From Alcaligenaceae bacterium (GTDB lineage: Bacteria > Pseudomonadota > Gammaproteobacteria > Burkholderiales > Burkholderiaceae_B): a stretch of 64,000 nt of DNA. The notes beneath the pieces were generated by a model. That model made no database searches, had not been told where the DNA came from, and worked only from the letters and a program-made list of their open reading frames with translations. The DNA lies in the NCBI GenBank assembly GCA_030538235.1, contig JAUNUJ010000005.1:124001-188000 (forward strand), written 5' to 3'. Positions 29,401 through 38,753 of the stretch are shown piece after piece; position 1 is the first letter of the stretch, and each line of letters begins with the position of its first letter. A program made the translations under genes and the position numbers.

Positions 29401-29667
29401 GCAGTTAATAAGGTAACCGAAGGTCGTCCTCATATTGTGGATATGATCAAAAATGATGAGATCGACATGGTGATTAACACCGTCGAAGAGCGCCGTAATG
29501 CGATCAATGACTCGAAAACCATTCGTACTCATGCTTTAGCGGGTAGTTTGACCTTCTTTACCACCATCGCTGGTGCTCATGCGGCAGTTCAAGGTATGCT
29601 TTATATGCGTGCGTCCAAGACGATGAATGTCTACTCTTTACAAGAGTTACACAAAGAGATGCAGTAA
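26431..29667 (+). CDS. carB: carbamoyl-phosphate synthetase large subunit
   Basis: Makes carbamoyl phosphate from bicarbonate, ammonia and two ATP for pyrimidines and arginine. The 1078 residues have the expected duplicated ATP-grasp layout. The first half starts [21 protein letters not shown], with [10 protein letters not shown] and the ATP loop [11 protein letters not shown]. An oligomerisation region spans about 400-550. The second half starts [21 protein letters not shown], with [10 protein letters not shown] and [13 protein letters not shown]. An MGS-type allosteric domain (about 940-1078) includes [23 protein letters not shown]. Both synthetase sites look intact, in contrast to the altered glutaminase of carA just upstream. 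Confidence 0.97.
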   Translation: MPKRTDLKSILIIGAGPIIIGQACEFDYSGAQACKALKAEGYRTILVNSNPATIMTDPETADVTYIEPITWQAVERIIEVEKPDALLPTMGGQTALNCALDLARHGVLEKHGVELIGANEAAIEKAEDRMKFKDAMTKIGLDSAKSGIAHSMAEAWEVQRAIAEEVGTSGFPVVIRPSFTLGGTGGGIAYNPEEFETICQRGLEASPTSELLIEESLLGWKEYEMEVVRDSADNCIIVCSIENLDPMGVHTGDSITVAPAQTMTAKEYRIMHDASVAVLREIGVDTGGSNVQFAVNPANGRMIVIEMNPRVSRSSALASKATGFPIAKVAARLAVGYTLDELKNEITDGLTPTSFEPTIDYVVTKIPRFAFEKFPQADDRLTTQMKSVGEVMAIGRTFKESFQKALRGLEVGVDGLNQMTIDREKLQVELAEPGPQRIWYVGDAFAKGFSLEEVHQLTKIDLWFLEQIKEIVDIELALEKVTLAAIEPATMLELKRNGFSDRRLAYLLDTTEAEVRKNRHQNNIRPVYKRVDTCAGEFPTGTAYMYSTYEEECEAQPTDKKKIIVLGGGPNRIGQGIEFDYCCVHASFALRDDGYETIMINCNPETVSTDYDTSDRLYFEPLTLEDVLEIVEVEKPVGMIVQYGGQTPLKLARDLEANGVPIIGTSPESIDIAEDRERFQKLLQKLGLRQPPNRTARTESEALTQAAEIGYPLVVRPSYVLGGRAMEIVHEQSDLERYMREAVKVSNDSPVLLDRFLNNAIEVDVDCIADGEQVFIGGVMQHIEQAGVHSGDSGCSLPPYSLDEATVEEIKRQTSLMAKALDVKGLMNVQFAIQDGDVYVLEVNPRASRTVPFVSKATGLQLAKIAARAMASKSLAEQGVEKEVIPPFYSVKEAVFPFVKFPGVDTILGPEMKSTGEVMGVGKTFGEAFLKSQIGAGASLPESGTVFLSVRDQDKDKALEIAKGLHDLGFKLRATRGTAAKISDAGIPVQAVNKVTEGRPHIVDMIKNDEIDMVINTVEERRNAINDSKTIRTHALAGSLTFFTTIAGAHAAVQGMLYMRASKTMNVYSLQELHKEMQ

Positions 29668-29729
29668 TCGAACTATTGGCAGGCATTTGACATCTGATGT
29701 CTGCCAGCTTCACAGCAAGCTCTTAAAAT

Positions 29730-29766
29730 AAAAAACTCGGTATTAAAACTAATACCGAGTTTTTTG
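29730..29766. terminator. bidirectional terminator after carB
   Basis: A perfect 15-bp stem (29730-29744 with 29751-29765; core ACTCGGTATT/AATACCGAGT) around a six-base loop, with A- and T-runs at the ends. It serves carB rightward and the phosphatase gene leftward. Confidence 0.9.
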
Positions 29767-29798
29767 ATCGTATTGATGTTAGAAATTCAGTTCCGAAT

Positions 29799-30452
29799 TT
29801 AAAGCGTTGTTTCTAAATGCGCTTTATGGCCCCAGTCTATCAATTCCCAGACACCGCTATCAAAACGCACGTGATTGATGGTGGTATTGCGTTGTAAGAC
29901 CTCACGTTGGGAGTCTAAGGCAAGTCCTTTAAAGTAGCGCCACATCATGTCTAGGGCGCCACCGTGAGAGATAACAACAACCAACTCACCGGGGTATCTC
30001 TGAGTGATGCCATTGAGTCCGCGTTGGAGGCGTTCGGCAAACTGGTCCAGACGTTCGACTTCGAGTTCAGCATCAAAATCCATGGGTGTCACATGATGAT
30101 GGTTATCATGATGATTTAAGGCCTCACGCCAATTTTTGCCCTCGAGTTTGCCGTAATTACGCTCTCGCAAATCCGGTTCAATCTGAATTTCTAGTGATAA
30201 GTCATTGGCTAGTGGGTGTGCAGTCTGAATAGCACGTTGTAAATCGCTAGCATAAATACGTGTCGGTTTTAAACCATATTGCTGATAAACGCTCTGAAGG
30301 TATTCCTGTTGTAAGTAGTTATTCAGGTGTTCGGCCTGATTCTTGCCGGTTTCGTTAAGAATAATATCAGACCAACCTTGTAAACGTTGCAAAGCATTCC
30401 AATCCGTCTCACCATGACGGATAATTAATAAGTCAGTGCTACGTCTTGACAT
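29799..30452 (-). CDS. histidine phosphatase family protein (phosphoglycerate mutase-like)
   Basis: Branch 1 histidine phosphatase of 217 residues. The catalytic RHGETDWN motif sits at 12-19 with His13 as phospho-acceptor. RIYASDLQRAIQTA, ERNYGKLEGKNW and VVVISHGGALDMMWR (second catalytic His) complete the active site. It resembles GpmB/CobC-type proteins, and whether it acts on phosphoglycerate or another phosphoester cannot be read from sequence. Divergent from the NCS2 permease across about 140 bases. Confidence 0.87.
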   Translation of the reverse strand: MSRRSTDLLIIRHGETDWNALQRLQGWSDIILNETGKNQAEHLNNYLQQEYLQSVYQQYGLKPTRIYASDLQRAIQTAHPLANDLSLEIQIEPDLRERNYGKLEGKNWREALNHHDNHHHVTPMDFDAELEVERLDQFAERLQRGLNGITQRYPGELVVVISHGGALDMMWRYFKGLALDSQREVLQRNTTINHVRFDSGVWELIDWGHKAHLETTL

Positions 30453-30592
30453 GTTTACTCCTAATGATGGATTTAAATTTCAGGCTTCATTCTAACATTT
30501 CAAAGCCGTCAGTAGTTTAAGCCCTCATGCTAAACTTAGAGGCGGAAAAGAGCAGATTTATCATTTTTTAACAAAAGCATCAGGGGAATCTC

Positions 30593-32044
30593 ATGAGCGA
30601 TAAGGATCAACCCACATCAGATGAAGCGGTAGGTTTCGGCTTTAGTGGCGAGGAAAGTGTTGTGGCCGACGGAGCGGTAGACGAAGAAGTCGAGAGCGTA
30701 GAGTATCAGACGCCGGATCCTGATGTTGCGCCATGGTATCCCAAATGGCGTGTGGTAGAAAGCCTAAAATCGGGACAAATGATTGCGCCGGATGAGCGTT
30801 TACCAATGGGGCAGTCGTTGGTGATGGGTGTGCAGCACGTGGTTGCCATGTTCGGTGCCACAGTGTTGGGACCATTGCTGATGGGCTTTGATGCCAATCT
30901 GGCCATTCTGATGTCGGGTATCGGTACTCTTATCTTTTTCTTCTTCGTCAAGGGGCAAGTGCCGAGCTATTTAGGCTCTAGCTTTGCCTTTATTGGTGGC
31001 GTCGTTTCAGTGACAGCCTACAGCGGCTCCGGTCTGAATCCTAATATTGGTGTGGCCTTAGGCGCAATAATTGTTTGTGGACTTATTTATACCTTGATAG
31101 GACTCGTGGTTTGGCATTTCAATGCCAAAGGCAGTGCCTCGGCTTGGATTGAGAAATTCATGCCACCGGTGGTCACCGGTGCTATTGTCGCGGTCATTGG
31201 ACTGAACCTAGCGCCGGTAGCAGCCAGTGGGGCGATGGCTAGCGGTAGTACTTATGATGCAGTGATGGCTATTGTGACCATGACCAGCGTTGGTTTGGTT
31301 GCAGTATTTACTCGAGGCATGCTGCAACGCCTGTTAATTCTCATAGGTCTAATTTTGTCTTATCTAGTTTATTTCCTCTTCAGTAATATCTTAGGTTTTG
31401 GGACATCGGTTGATTTAAGTGCAGTGGCTGCGGCGCCGTGGTTTGGATTGCCCACTTTTTATAAGCCTGAATTTCAATTCTCTGCGATCACGATTATTGC
31501 CCCTGTCGCGATTATTTTAGTCGCAGAAAACTTAGGGCATATTCGTGCGGTCAGTGCCATGACTGGGCGCGATCTGGATAAGTACTTGGGCCGCGCTTTT
31601 GTGGGTGATGGGGTAGCCACCATGGTCGCTGCTTCAGTTGGCGGTACCGGGGTAACAACCTATGGTGAAAATATCGGTGTGATGTCAGTAACACGTATTT
31701 ACTCCACTATAATTTTTGTGATTGCCGCAATATTTGCGATTATTTTAGGTTTCTCACCTAAGTTCGGCGCTTTGATTCATAGTGTTCCGGCGCCTGTATT
31801 GGGTGGTGTCTCGGTGGTTGTTTTTGGTCTGATTGCGATTGCCGGAGCCCGTATCTGGGTGACTAATCGAGTTGATTTTTCTGATAATCGGAATTTGATT
31901 GTTGCAGCAATTGCCGTGATCCTTGGTGCAGGTAATTTTACCATCGAATTAGGTATGTTTAAGCTTGAAGGAATAGGTACGGCAACTTTTGGTGCTATTC
32001 TGCTTTATCAATTGCTAAGCCTTGATAGAGGAAACAAAAAGTAA
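30593..32044 (+). CDS. NCS2 (uracil-xanthine) family permease
   Basis: Inner-membrane nucleobase transporter of 483 residues with about 12-14 hydrophobic segments. NCS2 hallmarks are QHVVAMFGATVLGPLL (about 81-96), the GSSFAFIGGV segment, and AENLGHIRAVSAMTGRDLDKYLGRAF with its substrate-site Glu. The next part, GDGVATMVAASVGGTGVTTYGENIGV, matches the uracil branch (UraA/RutG), so uracil is the likely cargo (inference). About 60 N-terminal residues before the first helix are hydrophilic and acidic (for example AVDEEVESVEYQTPDPDVA), longer than in UraA. A strong promoter and hairpins for greA follow its stop. Confidence 0.88.
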   Translation: MSDKDQPTSDEAVGFGFSGEESVVADGAVDEEVESVEYQTPDPDVAPWYPKWRVVESLKSGQMIAPDERLPMGQSLVMGVQHVVAMFGATVLGPLLMGFDANLAILMSGIGTLIFFFFVKGQVPSYLGSSFAFIGGVVSVTAYSGSGLNPNIGVALGAIIVCGLIYTLIGLVVWHFNAKGSASAWIEKFMPPVVTGAIVAVIGLNLAPVAASGAMASGSTYDAVMAIVTMTSVGLVAVFTRGMLQRLLILIGLILSYLVYFLFSNILGFGTSVDLSAVAAAPWFGLPTFYKPEFQFSAITIIAPVAIILVAENLGHIRAVSAMTGRDLDKYLGRAFVGDGVATMVAASVGGTGVTTYGENIGVMSVTRIYSTIIFVIAAIFAIILGFSPKFGALIHSVPAPVLGGVSVVVFGLIAIAGARIWVTNRVDFSDNRNLIVAAIAVILGAGNFTIELGMFKLEGIGTATFGAILLYQLLSLDRGNKK

Positions 32045-32064
32045 TAGGTTGAATTTATGAATGC

Positions 32065-32093
32065 TTGATTTTTAAGTGGTTTTTAAGCATAAT
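32065..32093 (+). promoter_or_regulatory. candidate sigma70 promoter of greA
   Basis: TTGATT (32065-32070), a 17-base spacer and CATAAT (32088-32093) predict a start near 32100, just seven bases before the first leader hairpin and 100 bases before the greA ATG. Confidence 0.6.
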
Positions 32094-32106
32094 AGACTTA
32101 TCAATT

Positions 32107-32137
32107 CCCCGGCTGTGATGGTCGGGGTTTTATTTTT
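32107..32137 (+). terminator. first hairpin of greA leader, intrinsic terminator
   Basis: CCCCGGC (32107-32113) pairs with GTCGGGG (32121-32127) around TGTGATG and is followed by TTTTATTTTT. It can end transcripts of the permease gene. It also lies immediately after the greA promoter, so it could end a leader RNA of only about 35 nt. Confidence 0.75.
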
Positions 32138-32138
32138 A

Positions 32139-32171
32139 AGCGCCCTTAGATAGTTATTTTGGGCGCTCTTT
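32139..32171 (+). terminator. second hairpin of greA leader
   Basis: AGCGCCC (32139-32145) pairs with GGGCGCT (32161-32167) around a 15-base loop, followed by CTTTTAATT. Together with the first hairpin it forms a tandem pair ahead of the greA ribosome site (GAGGTA near 32190). Confidence 0.6.
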
Positions 32172-32199
32172 TAATTGTATTTCATGATAGAGGTAGATC

Positions 32200-32676
32200 A
32201 TGTCAGGTATTCCTTTAACTGTTGCCGGCGCTAAGCGTCTAAACCAAGAACTAAATAACTTAAAGACGGTTGAACGTCCAGCGGTGATTGAGGCGATCGC
32301 AGTGGCTCGAGCTCACGGCGATCTCTCGGAAAATGCTGAGTACGACGCCGCGCGTGAGCGTCAGAGTTTTGTCGAAGGTCGTATTAAGGAGCTCGAATCC
32401 ACTTTATCAGCAGCTAATCTCATCGATCCCAGCAGCCTAGATGCCGGCGATCGTATTGTTTTCGGTGCTACTGTCGAGTTGGAAGATCTTGATTCAGGTG
32501 AGCAGCTCAAGTATCAGATCGTTGGCGATATTGAATCCGATATTCGTCAGAACTTGATTTCTGTTTCCAGTCCGGTGGCGCGAGCCCTAATCGGCAAGCA
32601 CGAAGGCGAAGTGGTCAATGTACTGGTTCCTTCCGGTGAGCGCGAATTCGAAATTTTATCGGTTGAGTATCTTTAA
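32200..32676 (+). CDS. greA: transcription elongation factor GreA
   Basis: Rescues backtracked RNA polymerase by stimulating transcript cleavage. The 158 residues are of family length. The N-terminal coiled coil holds the tip residues in HGDLSENAEYDAARERQSFVEGRI (Asp and Glu of the DLSENAEYDAA block), and the C-terminal FKBP-like domain ends SPVARALIGKHEGEVV. Preceded by a structured leader with its own promoter. A bidirectional terminator at 32756 follows. Confidence 0.96.
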   Translation: MSGIPLTVAGAKRLNQELNNLKTVERPAVIEAIAVARAHGDLSENAEYDAARERQSFVEGRIKELESTLSAANLIDPSSLDAGDRIVFGATVELEDLDSGEQLKYQIVGDIESDIRQNLISVSSPVARALIGKHEGEVVNVLVPSGEREFEILSVEYL

Positions 32677-32755
32677 ACTACTGCCGTTAGCGTACGCATT
32701 CAGGATACCTTCCGTTTCATGGTTGAAGCGGGAGGAATTTATCTTCAATAAAAAG

Positions 32756-32793
32756 AAAACCTTGTCACTATTAAGTTGTAGCGACAAGGTTTT
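32756..32793. terminator. bidirectional terminator between greA and yhbY
   Basis: AAAACCTTGTC (32756-32766) pairs with GACAAGGTTTT (32783-32793), and the interior offers a further CTA/TAG pairing. Confidence 0.85.
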
Positions 32794-32854
32794 ACTGATT
32801 TTAGATAATTAAATCTTAAATCTTTTGCTAAGTGGAAGCTTAAGTGGATTCGAT

Positions 32855-33418
32855 TTAATCTACTTTGCGGCGACCGGCTCTTAAGCTGAGCGCGCTAACT
32901 GGGCGTCGGCGAGAGGTAGGTTTTGCCGTTTTAGTTGCTGCTTTGGCAGAGCGACGGCCAAAAAATGCATTGGCAATATCGCGATTACTTTCGGTATTTT
33001 TGCGTTTGGCTTGTTTAAAAGGGCGAGAGAGCTTTTTGCCCTCGGCAGCGAATCTTTTTGGGGTATAAGCTTCACCCGCTTTGCGATAACTGCGCTGATT
33101 GTCAGGAGCAAATTCATCATAAGGTTCAGTATCAATGACGGATTTACCGGGACGGTATAAAATCAAAGTCTTACCTAAGTGGTGGATATTGGCACAAGAT
33201 AGCTCATCGCAGATTTTGTCGAGTATCGTGCCGCGCTCTTGACGATCATCAGAGGCGACCTTAACTTTAATCAGACTGTGAGCGGTCAGGTTGCGATCGA
33301 TCTCTTTTAATACGGCATCACTTAAGCCGTTGTCACCAATTTGTACAACAGGCTTTAGAGAGTGAGCCGCGGAGCGTAGAGCACTACGTTCCTTGGAAGT
33401 TAGTTCAAGAATAGACAT
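32855..33418 (-). CDS. yhbY: YhbY/CRS1 RNA-binding domain protein, basic C-terminal extension
   Basis: The first 95 or so residues form a CRM domain linked to 50S ribosome assembly: LTSKERSALRSAAHSLKPVV, IGDNGLSDAVLKEID, HSLIKVKVA and the late HHLGKTLILYRP. Escherichia coli YhbY is about 97 residues. Here another 90 residues follow that are rich in Lys, Arg and Ala and probably disordered (PTSRRRPVSALSLRAGRRK), plausibly extra RNA contacts. I start at ATG 33418, which begins MSILELTSKER; an ATG at 33433 would overlap the rlmE start. Divergent from rlmE with 14 bases between the starts, the same arrangement as in enterobacteria. Confidence 0.88.
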   Translation of the reverse strand: MSILELTSKERSALRSAAHSLKPVVQIGDNGLSDAVLKEIDRNLTAHSLIKVKVASDDRQERGTILDKICDELSCANIHHLGKTLILYRPGKSVIDTEPYDEFAPDNQRSYRKAGEAYTPKRFAAEGKKLSRPFKQAKRKNTESNRDIANAFFGRRSAKAATKTAKPTSRRRPVSALSLRAGRRKVD

Positions 33419-33432
33419 AGGAATTATTGGCA

Positions 33433-34065
33433 ATGGCCAAAAAGAAATTTTCCAAAAACTGGATACATCAACATATTAATGATCCATACGTAAAGCTTGC
33501 TCAGCAAAAAGGCTATAGAGCAAGGGCTGCATTTAAGCTGATCGAAATTTTAGAAATTGAAAAGCTAATGCGTCAAGGGGATATTATAGTAGACTTAGGC
33601 GCCGCTCCCGGCAGTTGGTCGCAGGTTGCGCGAGAAAGATTAGTAACACCCTCCGGCGAGCTCGACGGTCGAGTGATTGCGCTAGATCTTTTGCCCATGG
33701 AAGAGATTGCCGGGGTCGAGTTTTTCCAAGGGGATTTTCGTGAAGATGAGGTCTTGCACGAGCTTGAACAAAGGCTAGCCGGCCAAAAGGTCGATTTAGT
33801 GATTTCCGATATGGCCCCTAATCTTTCCGGCGTAGGGCCCGCTGACGCGGCCAGAATCCAGCACGTGTGTGAGTTAGTGTTGGAGTTTGCCATGGAGCAC
33901 CTTAAGCCCGAAGGCGCTGTTATTCTGAAAGCGTTTCATGGCAGTGGCTTTTCACAGATTGTCGAGATGTTCAAGCAGCACTTTAAACGGGTGGTTGAGC
34001 GCAAACCTAAAGCCTCGCGAGACCGTTCATCTGAAACTTTTCTAGTCGCTAGAAGTCTAAAATAA
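33433..34065 (+). CDS. rlmE: 23S rRNA (uridine-2'-O)-methyltransferase RlmE (FtsJ)
   Basis: Methylates U2552 of 23S rRNA late in 50S assembly. The 210 residues show the SAM site [14 protein letters not shown] (about 55-68) and the K-D-K-E tetrad: Lys in [12 protein letters not shown], Asp in [12 protein letters not shown], Lys in [12 protein letters not shown] and Glu in [12 protein letters not shown] 33433 gives the family-like [10 protein letters not shown]; a TTG two codons earlier also exists. Followed by ftsH, as in many proteobacteria, and divergent from yhbY. Confidence 0.95.
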   Translation: MAKKKFSKNWIHQHINDPYVKLAQQKGYRARAAFKLIEILEIEKLMRQGDIIVDLGAAPGSWSQVARERLVTPSGELDGRVIALDLLPMEEIAGVEFFQGDFREDEVLHELEQRLAGQKVDLVISDMAPNLSGVGPADAARIQHVCELVLEFAMEHLKPEGAVILKAFHGSGFSQIVEMFKQHFKRVVERKPKASRDRSSETFLVARSLK

Positions 34066-34262
34066 CAAGCCTGCAAGATTTTATACATATTTTATTACCC
34101 GAGTTCTTGAGTTATAGTTTTTTGCCCCCACAATAATAAGTTAGAATGAAACATATTTTTAGTAAATAACCGCTTACTCTTAAGTGAATTCTTACAGAGA
34201 GCTGTATTTATTGACATAGTGTTTTATTATTATAAGATTCGGTTTTTTTGGAGTACCATGCC

Positions 34263-36239
34263 TTGAATAATTCCTTTTCGAAATTTGCCATCTGGGCGAT
34301 AATTGCGATGGTTCTATTTACGGTCTTTAGGCAGCTTGATGCACCGGCAGTGCCTACTGATACCGTAACCTATTCGCAATTCTTGGAAGATGCAAAGCAG
34401 GGTAAGTTGTCTAGAGTTGAAATCCAGGGCGATAAGCTCACGGTTACCCCGGCCAATGGTCGTAGCTATTCTTTGACCGCGCCGCGCGATCTCTGGATGG
34501 TCAGTGATTTAATTCGCGATGGCGTGCAAGTTACTGCGCGCCCGCCTGAGCAGCCTTCTTTCTTGTTAAGTGCCTTACTCTCTTGGTTCCCGATGCTATT
34601 ATTAATTGGCGTCTGGATTTTCTTTATGCGCCAAATGCAGGGTGGTGGCAAGGGCGGAGCGTTCAGTTTCGGTAAGTCACGGGCCCGTATGTTGGATCAG
34701 ACCACTAACCGCATTACTTTTGCTGATGTGGCTGGTTGTGACGAAGCTAAAGAAGAGGTTAGTGAGATTGTTGAGTTCTTGCGAGACCCTTCGCGTTTCC
34801 AACGTTTAGGTGGTCGCATTCCCCGCGGTGTCCTAATGGTTGGCTCACCCGGTACAGGTAAGACCTTATTGGCCAAAGCCATTGCCGGTGAAGCCAAGGT
34901 TCCCTTCTTTACCATTTCCGGCTCTGACTTCGTTGAGATGTTTGTGGGTGTGGGTGCATCTCGTGTTCGCGATATGTTTGAAACAGCTAAAAAACACGCC
35001 CCATGCATTATCTTTATTGATGAGATTGATGCCGTTGGTCGCCAACGTGGCGCCGGTGTTGGTGGTGGTAATGACGAGCGTGAGCAGACATTAAACCAGT
35101 TGTTAGTCGAAATGGATGGTTTTGAATCAGGTCAAAGTGTGATTGTGATTGCTGCGACTAACCGTCCCGATGTATTGGATCCGGCGTTATTACGTCCCGG
35201 TCGTTTTGACCGTCAGGTAGTGGTTTCCTTACCTGATGTTCGTGGTCGTGAGCAGATCCTTAAAGTACATATGCGCAAAGTTCATGTCGCACCAAATGTA
35301 GACGCTTCGATTATTGCTCGCGGTACCCCGGGTTTTTCTGGTGCGGACTTAGCCAACCTAGTTAACGAAGCGGCTTTATTCGCTGCCCGTCGCAATGGCC
35401 GTATGGTCGATATGGTTGACTTTGAGCAAGCCAAAGACAAAATCATTATGGGTGCTGAGCGTCGTTCGATTGTGATGCCTGAAGATGAGCGTTTAAATAC
35501 TGCTTACCATGAGTCAGGTCACGCTATCGTTGCTCGTTTATTACCTAAGACAGACCCGGTTCATAAAGTCACAATTATTCCTCGTGGCCGTGCCTTAGGC
35601 GTGACCATGCAGTTACCTGAGGGTGATCGTTATAGTATGGACAAAGAGCGCTTACTCAATATGATTGCAGTTTTATTCGGCGGTCGTATTGCTGAGGAAG
35701 TGTTTATGAATCAGATGACTACCGGCGCTTCTAATGACTTTGAACGGGCGACTCAAATTGCTCGTGATATCGTTACTCGCTATGGTATGACGGATTCTTT
35801 AGGCCCAATGGTTTACGCTGAAAATGACACGGATCCTTTCTTGGGTCGTCAGATGACACGTTCTTCGCAGATGTCTGAAGCCACCATGCAAAAGGTTGAT
35901 GCAGAAATTCGAGCGATCATTGACGAGCAGTATCATGTGGCTCGTAAACTGATTGAAGACAACAAAGAAAAAATGCACGCCATGGCTAAAGCCTTGATGG
36001 AGTGGGAAACAATCGATGCTGAGCAGATTGACGATATCATGCAAGGTCGTCCACCACGTCCGCCTAAGGTTCCTGACCAGCCATACGACTCTCAACCGCC
36101 AAGCGCAGGTAATGCACCTGCAGCAGAAAAGGCTGAGGATAAAAAACCGCTAGCTGAAGACGGCGACAATGACAAAGGCAAAAAAGACAAAAAAGATAAA
36201 AAAGACGAGGATGGCGACAAGCCGGTAGAAGCGCTTTAA
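34263..36239 (+). CDS. ftsH: ATP-dependent zinc metalloprotease FtsH, TTG start
   Basis: Membrane AAA+ protease that degrades misassembled membrane proteins and regulators. The 658 residues have a first membrane helix at about 7-26, a periplasmic domain to about 95 and a second helix ([18 protein letters not shown]). The AAA module holds GSPGTGKT (194-201), [11 protein letters not shown] and the RPGRFDRQV second region of homology. The zinc site is HESGHA (H416, E417, H420). TTG 34263 lies nine bases after GGAG (34250-34253) and gives [11 protein letters not shown], the N-terminus I know from Bordetella-type FtsH. The ATG at 34258 is out of frame. The end is a Lys/Asp-rich tail ([15 protein letters not shown]). 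Confidence 0.96.
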   Translation: MNNSFSKFAIWAIIAMVLFTVFRQLDAPAVPTDTVTYSQFLEDAKQGKLSRVEIQGDKLTVTPANGRSYSLTAPRDLWMVSDLIRDGVQVTARPPEQPSFLLSALLSWFPMLLLIGVWIFFMRQMQGGGKGGAFSFGKSRARMLDQTTNRITFADVAGCDEAKEEVSEIVEFLRDPSRFQRLGGRIPRGVLMVGSPGTGKTLLAKAIAGEAKVPFFTISGSDFVEMFVGVGASRVRDMFETAKKHAPCIIFIDEIDAVGRQRGAGVGGGNDEREQTLNQLLVEMDGFESGQSVIVIAATNRPDVLDPALLRPGRFDRQVVVSLPDVRGREQILKVHMRKVHVAPNVDASIIARGTPGFSGADLANLVNEAALFAARRNGRMVDMVDFEQAKDKIIMGAERRSIVMPEDERLNTAYHESGHAIVARLLPKTDPVHKVTIIPRGRALGVTMQLPEGDRYSMDKERLLNMIAVLFGGRIAEEVFMNQMTTGASNDFERATQIARDIVTRYGMTDSLGPMVYAENDTDPFLGRQMTRSSQMSEATMQKVDAEIRAIIDEQYHVARKLIEDNKEKMHAMAKALMEWETIDAEQIDDIMQGRPPRPPKVPDQPYDSQPPSAGNAPAAEKAEDKKPLAEDGDNDKGKKDKKDKKDEDGDKPVEAL

Positions 36240-36254
36240 TTTTTCTTTGTTTAT

Positions 36255-36290
36255 AAGGCACTGTGATATGATTTTGCAGTGCCTTTTTCT
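36255..36290 (+). terminator. intrinsic terminator after ftsH
   Basis: AAGGCACTG (36255-36263) pairs with CAGTGCCTT (36277-36285), followed by TTTCT. It lies 15 bases past the ftsH stop, so folP-glmM likely have their own promoter or depend on read-through. Confidence 0.8.
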
Positions 36291-36316
36291 ATTGTGTTAT
36301 CAAAAATAGTAATAAT

Positions 36317-37165
36317 ATGAGTAAGAATTTTCTTTGTGGGCGTTATGTCCTTGATTTATCGAGTCCTTTAGTGATGGGGATTGTTAACGTTACACCGGAC
36401 TCTTTTTCTGATGGTGGTGCTCAGTCCAGTCAGTTAAATCTCGCCATTGAGCGCGGATTGCGCATGGTTGAAGCCGGCGCACAGATACTTGATATTGGTG
36501 GTGAATCAACCAGACCGGGTAGTGATGCGGTGTCAGTTGATGAGGAATTACGTCGTGTGATTCCGGTAATAGAGGGTCTCAAGAATGTCGGTGTGCCGTT
36601 ATCCATTGATACTTTAAAGCCCGAAGTCATGCAAGCTGCTCTAGATGCCGGTGTCGATATGATTAATGATATCTACGCGTTGCGTCAACCCGGTGCTCTT
36701 GAGGTGGTGGCTAAGCACCCTAATTGTGGTATTTGTATTATGCATATGGAGGGTGAGCCCAAAACTATGCAGCAATCCCCACCGGATTATGACGGTGATA
36801 TTACGGGTGTTGTTAAGCAATTTCTCCAAGAGAGGGTTAGTGTTTTGCTACAATATAATGTTAGTCCTGCCAGAATTATTCTTGACCCCGGTTTCGGTTT
36901 TGGTAAAACCATAGCTCAAAACTATCAATTATTAAATCAACTGGCAGAGCTTAAGAGTTTAAATCTACCTTTATTAATCGGACTATCGCGTAAATCAATG
37001 ATTGGTGCAGTCACAGGCAAGGAGCCTCAGGATCGCTTAATAGGTAGTGTGGTTGCAGCCATCGCTTGCGCTGATCGTGGTGCTGCAGTTCTTAGAGTGC
37101 ATGATGTGCTCGAAACAGTTGAAGCATTAACTGTTTGGCGTGCAATTCATCAGGGAGAGATATAA
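36317..37165 (+). CDS. folP: dihydropteroate synthase
   Basis: Joins p-aminobenzoate to the pterin pyrophosphate made by FolK; target of sulfonamides. The 282-residue TIM-barrel shows [15 protein letters not shown], the [16 protein letters not shown] loop, [34 protein letters not shown] and LRVHDV. All expected pterin-binding residues seem present, and I see no obvious insertion of the kind linked to sulfonamide-resistant Sul proteins. It lies two bases before glmM, a conserved ftsH-folP-glmM order. Confidence 0.96.
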   Translation: MSKNFLCGRYVLDLSSPLVMGIVNVTPDSFSDGGAQSSQLNLAIERGLRMVEAGAQILDIGGESTRPGSDAVSVDEELRRVIPVIEGLKNVGVPLSIDTLKPEVMQAALDAGVDMINDIYALRQPGALEVVAKHPNCGICIMHMEGEPKTMQQSPPDYDGDITGVVKQFLQERVSVLLQYNVSPARIILDPGFGFGKTIAQNYQLLNQLAELKSLNLPLLIGLSRKSMIGAVTGKEPQDRLIGSVVAAIACADRGAAVLRVHDVLETVEALTVWRAIHQGEI

Positions 37166-37167
37166 AG

Positions 37168-38511
37168 ATGGCACGTAAGTATTTTGGCACCGATGGTGTA
37201 CGTGGTCGTGTGGGCGGTGAGGTGATCAATGCCGAATTCGCTTTAAAATTGGCTTATGCAGCGGGTCGTGTGTTGGCCAATCAAGCGCTGGAGGGCATTG
37301 ATCGACCGACGGTTTTAATCGGTAAAGACACAAGAGTTTCAGGCTACATGCTTGAGGCTGCGATGCAGGCCGGATTTGCTGCGGCGGGCGTGGATGTGCT
37401 TCTAGCCGGACCTATTCCTACACCGGCAGTGGCTTATTTAACGCGTACCTTGAGATTAAATGCAGGTGTCGTCATCAGTGCTTCGCACAATCCCTACCAT
37501 GATAATGGTATTAAGTTCTTCTCAGAAAATGGTTTAAAACTACCAGACGAGATTGAGATCAAGATTGAGTCACTAATTGATCAAGACATCAAATACGAAG
37601 AGTCCGAATCTATTGGCCGTGCTCGCCGTTTAAGTGATGCTGCCGGACGCTATATTGAGTTCTGTAAGAGCAGTTTTCCTAACGATCTGAACCTTAGAGG
37701 GTTGAAGATAGTGGTTGATGCTGCTCATGGAGCAGCCTATCATGTGGCGCCTCATGTATTTAAGGAGTTGGGCGCGACAGTAGTTGCGATTGGTTGCAGT
37801 CCGGATGGGTTTAATATTAACCGCAATGTCGGTGCCTTATACCCTGAACAGTTAGTTGCCATGGTTAATGCTCAACGAGCCGATTACGGTATTGCCTTGG
37901 ATGGCGATGCTGATCGTCTGCAAATGGTTGATTCAAAAGGTAATATTTACAATGGTGATGAGCTTTTGTACGCTATTGTACTTGAGCGTATGCAACGCTC
38001 CGAAGTCAAAGGTGTGGCCGGTACGTTGATGACTAATTTTGGTCTCGAAAAGCGTTTAAAAGATCTAGGGATTCCTTTGGAGCGTGCTAAAGTCGGCGAC
38101 CGCTATGTTCTTGAAACCTTGCATAAAAACGGTTGGAATTATGGTGGTGAGAGTTCCGGTCACTTACTTTGTTTAGATTGCCATACTACTGGTGACGGTA
38201 TTGTTGCGGCTTTACAGGTTTTAACAGCGGTAGTTCGCAGCTCAAAAACATTAAGAGATTTGACACGCGATCTTAAAATGTACCCACAAATGATGATTAA
38301 TGTTCCATTAAAATCGGGTTTAGACTGGCAAAACCATGCTGAACTCAGTCGTGTGCGCGCCGAAGTCGAGTCTGAGTTAGGCGACAAGGGACGTGTTTTG
38401 ATTCGTGCCTCTGGAACCGAACCCATCCTACGCTTAATGGTCGAAGCCGAGACTCAGGAGATGGCGAAACGTGGGGTAGAGCGTCTTGCAGACGTGAATT
38501 TGGAATCATAA
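37168..38511 (+). CDS. glmM: phosphoglucosamine mutase
   Basis: Converts glucosamine-6-phosphate to the 1-phosphate for UDP-GlcNAc and so peptidoglycan and lipopolysaccharide. The 447 residues start [13 protein letters not shown]. The phosphoserine loop is [15 protein letters not shown] (Ser106), the metal loop is ALDGDADR, the sugar loop is GGESSGH, and the phosphate-binding [14 protein letters not shown] closes the protein. ATG 37168 follows GGGAGAG with good spacing; an upstream in-frame ATG at 37135 would overlap folP. Confidence 0.96.
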   Translation: MARKYFGTDGVRGRVGGEVINAEFALKLAYAAGRVLANQALEGIDRPTVLIGKDTRVSGYMLEAAMQAGFAAAGVDVLLAGPIPTPAVAYLTRTLRLNAGVVISASHNPYHDNGIKFFSENGLKLPDEIEIKIESLIDQDIKYEESESIGRARRLSDAAGRYIEFCKSSFPNDLNLRGLKIVVDAAHGAAYHVAPHVFKELGATVVAIGCSPDGFNINRNVGALYPEQLVAMVNAQRADYGIALDGDADRLQMVDSKGNIYNGDELLYAIVLERMQRSEVKGVAGTLMTNFGLEKRLKDLGIPLERAKVGDRYVLETLHKNGWNYGGESSGHLLCLDCHTTGDGIVAALQVLTAVVRSSKTLRDLTRDLKMYPQMMINVPLKSGLDWQNHAELSRVRAEVESELGDKGRVLIRASGTEPILRLMVEAETQEMAKRGVERLADVNLES

Positions 38512-38567
38512 GCAAAAGCTATCTAAAGGTGATCAGTTAAAACTTGCCTTTCCTCTTTCCTCAAACG

Positions 38568-38596
38568 AGGCACAATGTGCTGTGCGCTTTGTGCCT
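38568..38596. other. hairpin after glmM
   Basis: AGGCACAA (38568-38575) pairs with TTGTGCCT (38589-38596), with further pairing inside. On the plus strand it is followed by A rather than T, so it is not a classic terminator for glmM. On the minus strand it has a T-run, but no minus-strand gene ends here. Role unknown. Confidence 0.5.
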
Positions 38597-38643
38597 AAAA
38601 AATACAATAATTAAACTGAAAGAAATCTGTAAAGTGACTTTTG

Positions 38644-38649
38644 TATAAT
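38644..38649 (+). promoter_or_regulatory. candidate -10 element upstream of the OlsB-like gene
   Basis: A perfect TATAAT lies 105 bases before the ATG. No convincing -35 stands 16-18 bases upstream, so activator-dependent transcription is possible but unproven. Confidence 0.35.
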
Positions 38650-38753
38650 ACAGACAGGTAATAGATTCGTAAGAATTGTTATCATCTTGTAAACTATATA
38701 TATTGTCATAATAATTCTAATTATTTATTCAGGACGTTGAGGGAAATTAATAT

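Noticed and set aside
34211-34236. TTGACA followed by TATAAG as the ftsH promoter
   Set aside because: The spacer is only 14 bases, too short for a normal sigma70 promoter; I also found no heat-shock type elements I could defend.
34258-34260. ATG at 34258 as the ftsH start
   Set aside because: It is out of frame (ATG CCT TGA). TTG 34263 has a well-placed GGAG and gives the family N-terminus.
38568-38596. hairpin after glmM as an intrinsic terminator
   Set aside because: It is followed by A bases on the plus strand, so it lacks the needed U-tract; I list it only as a hairpin.
38700-38720. TTGTCATAATAATTC before the OlsB-like gene as a PHO box
   Set aside because: Only one repeat resembles the consensus. 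No second TGTCA unit stands 11 bases away, so it is not a supported PhoB site.
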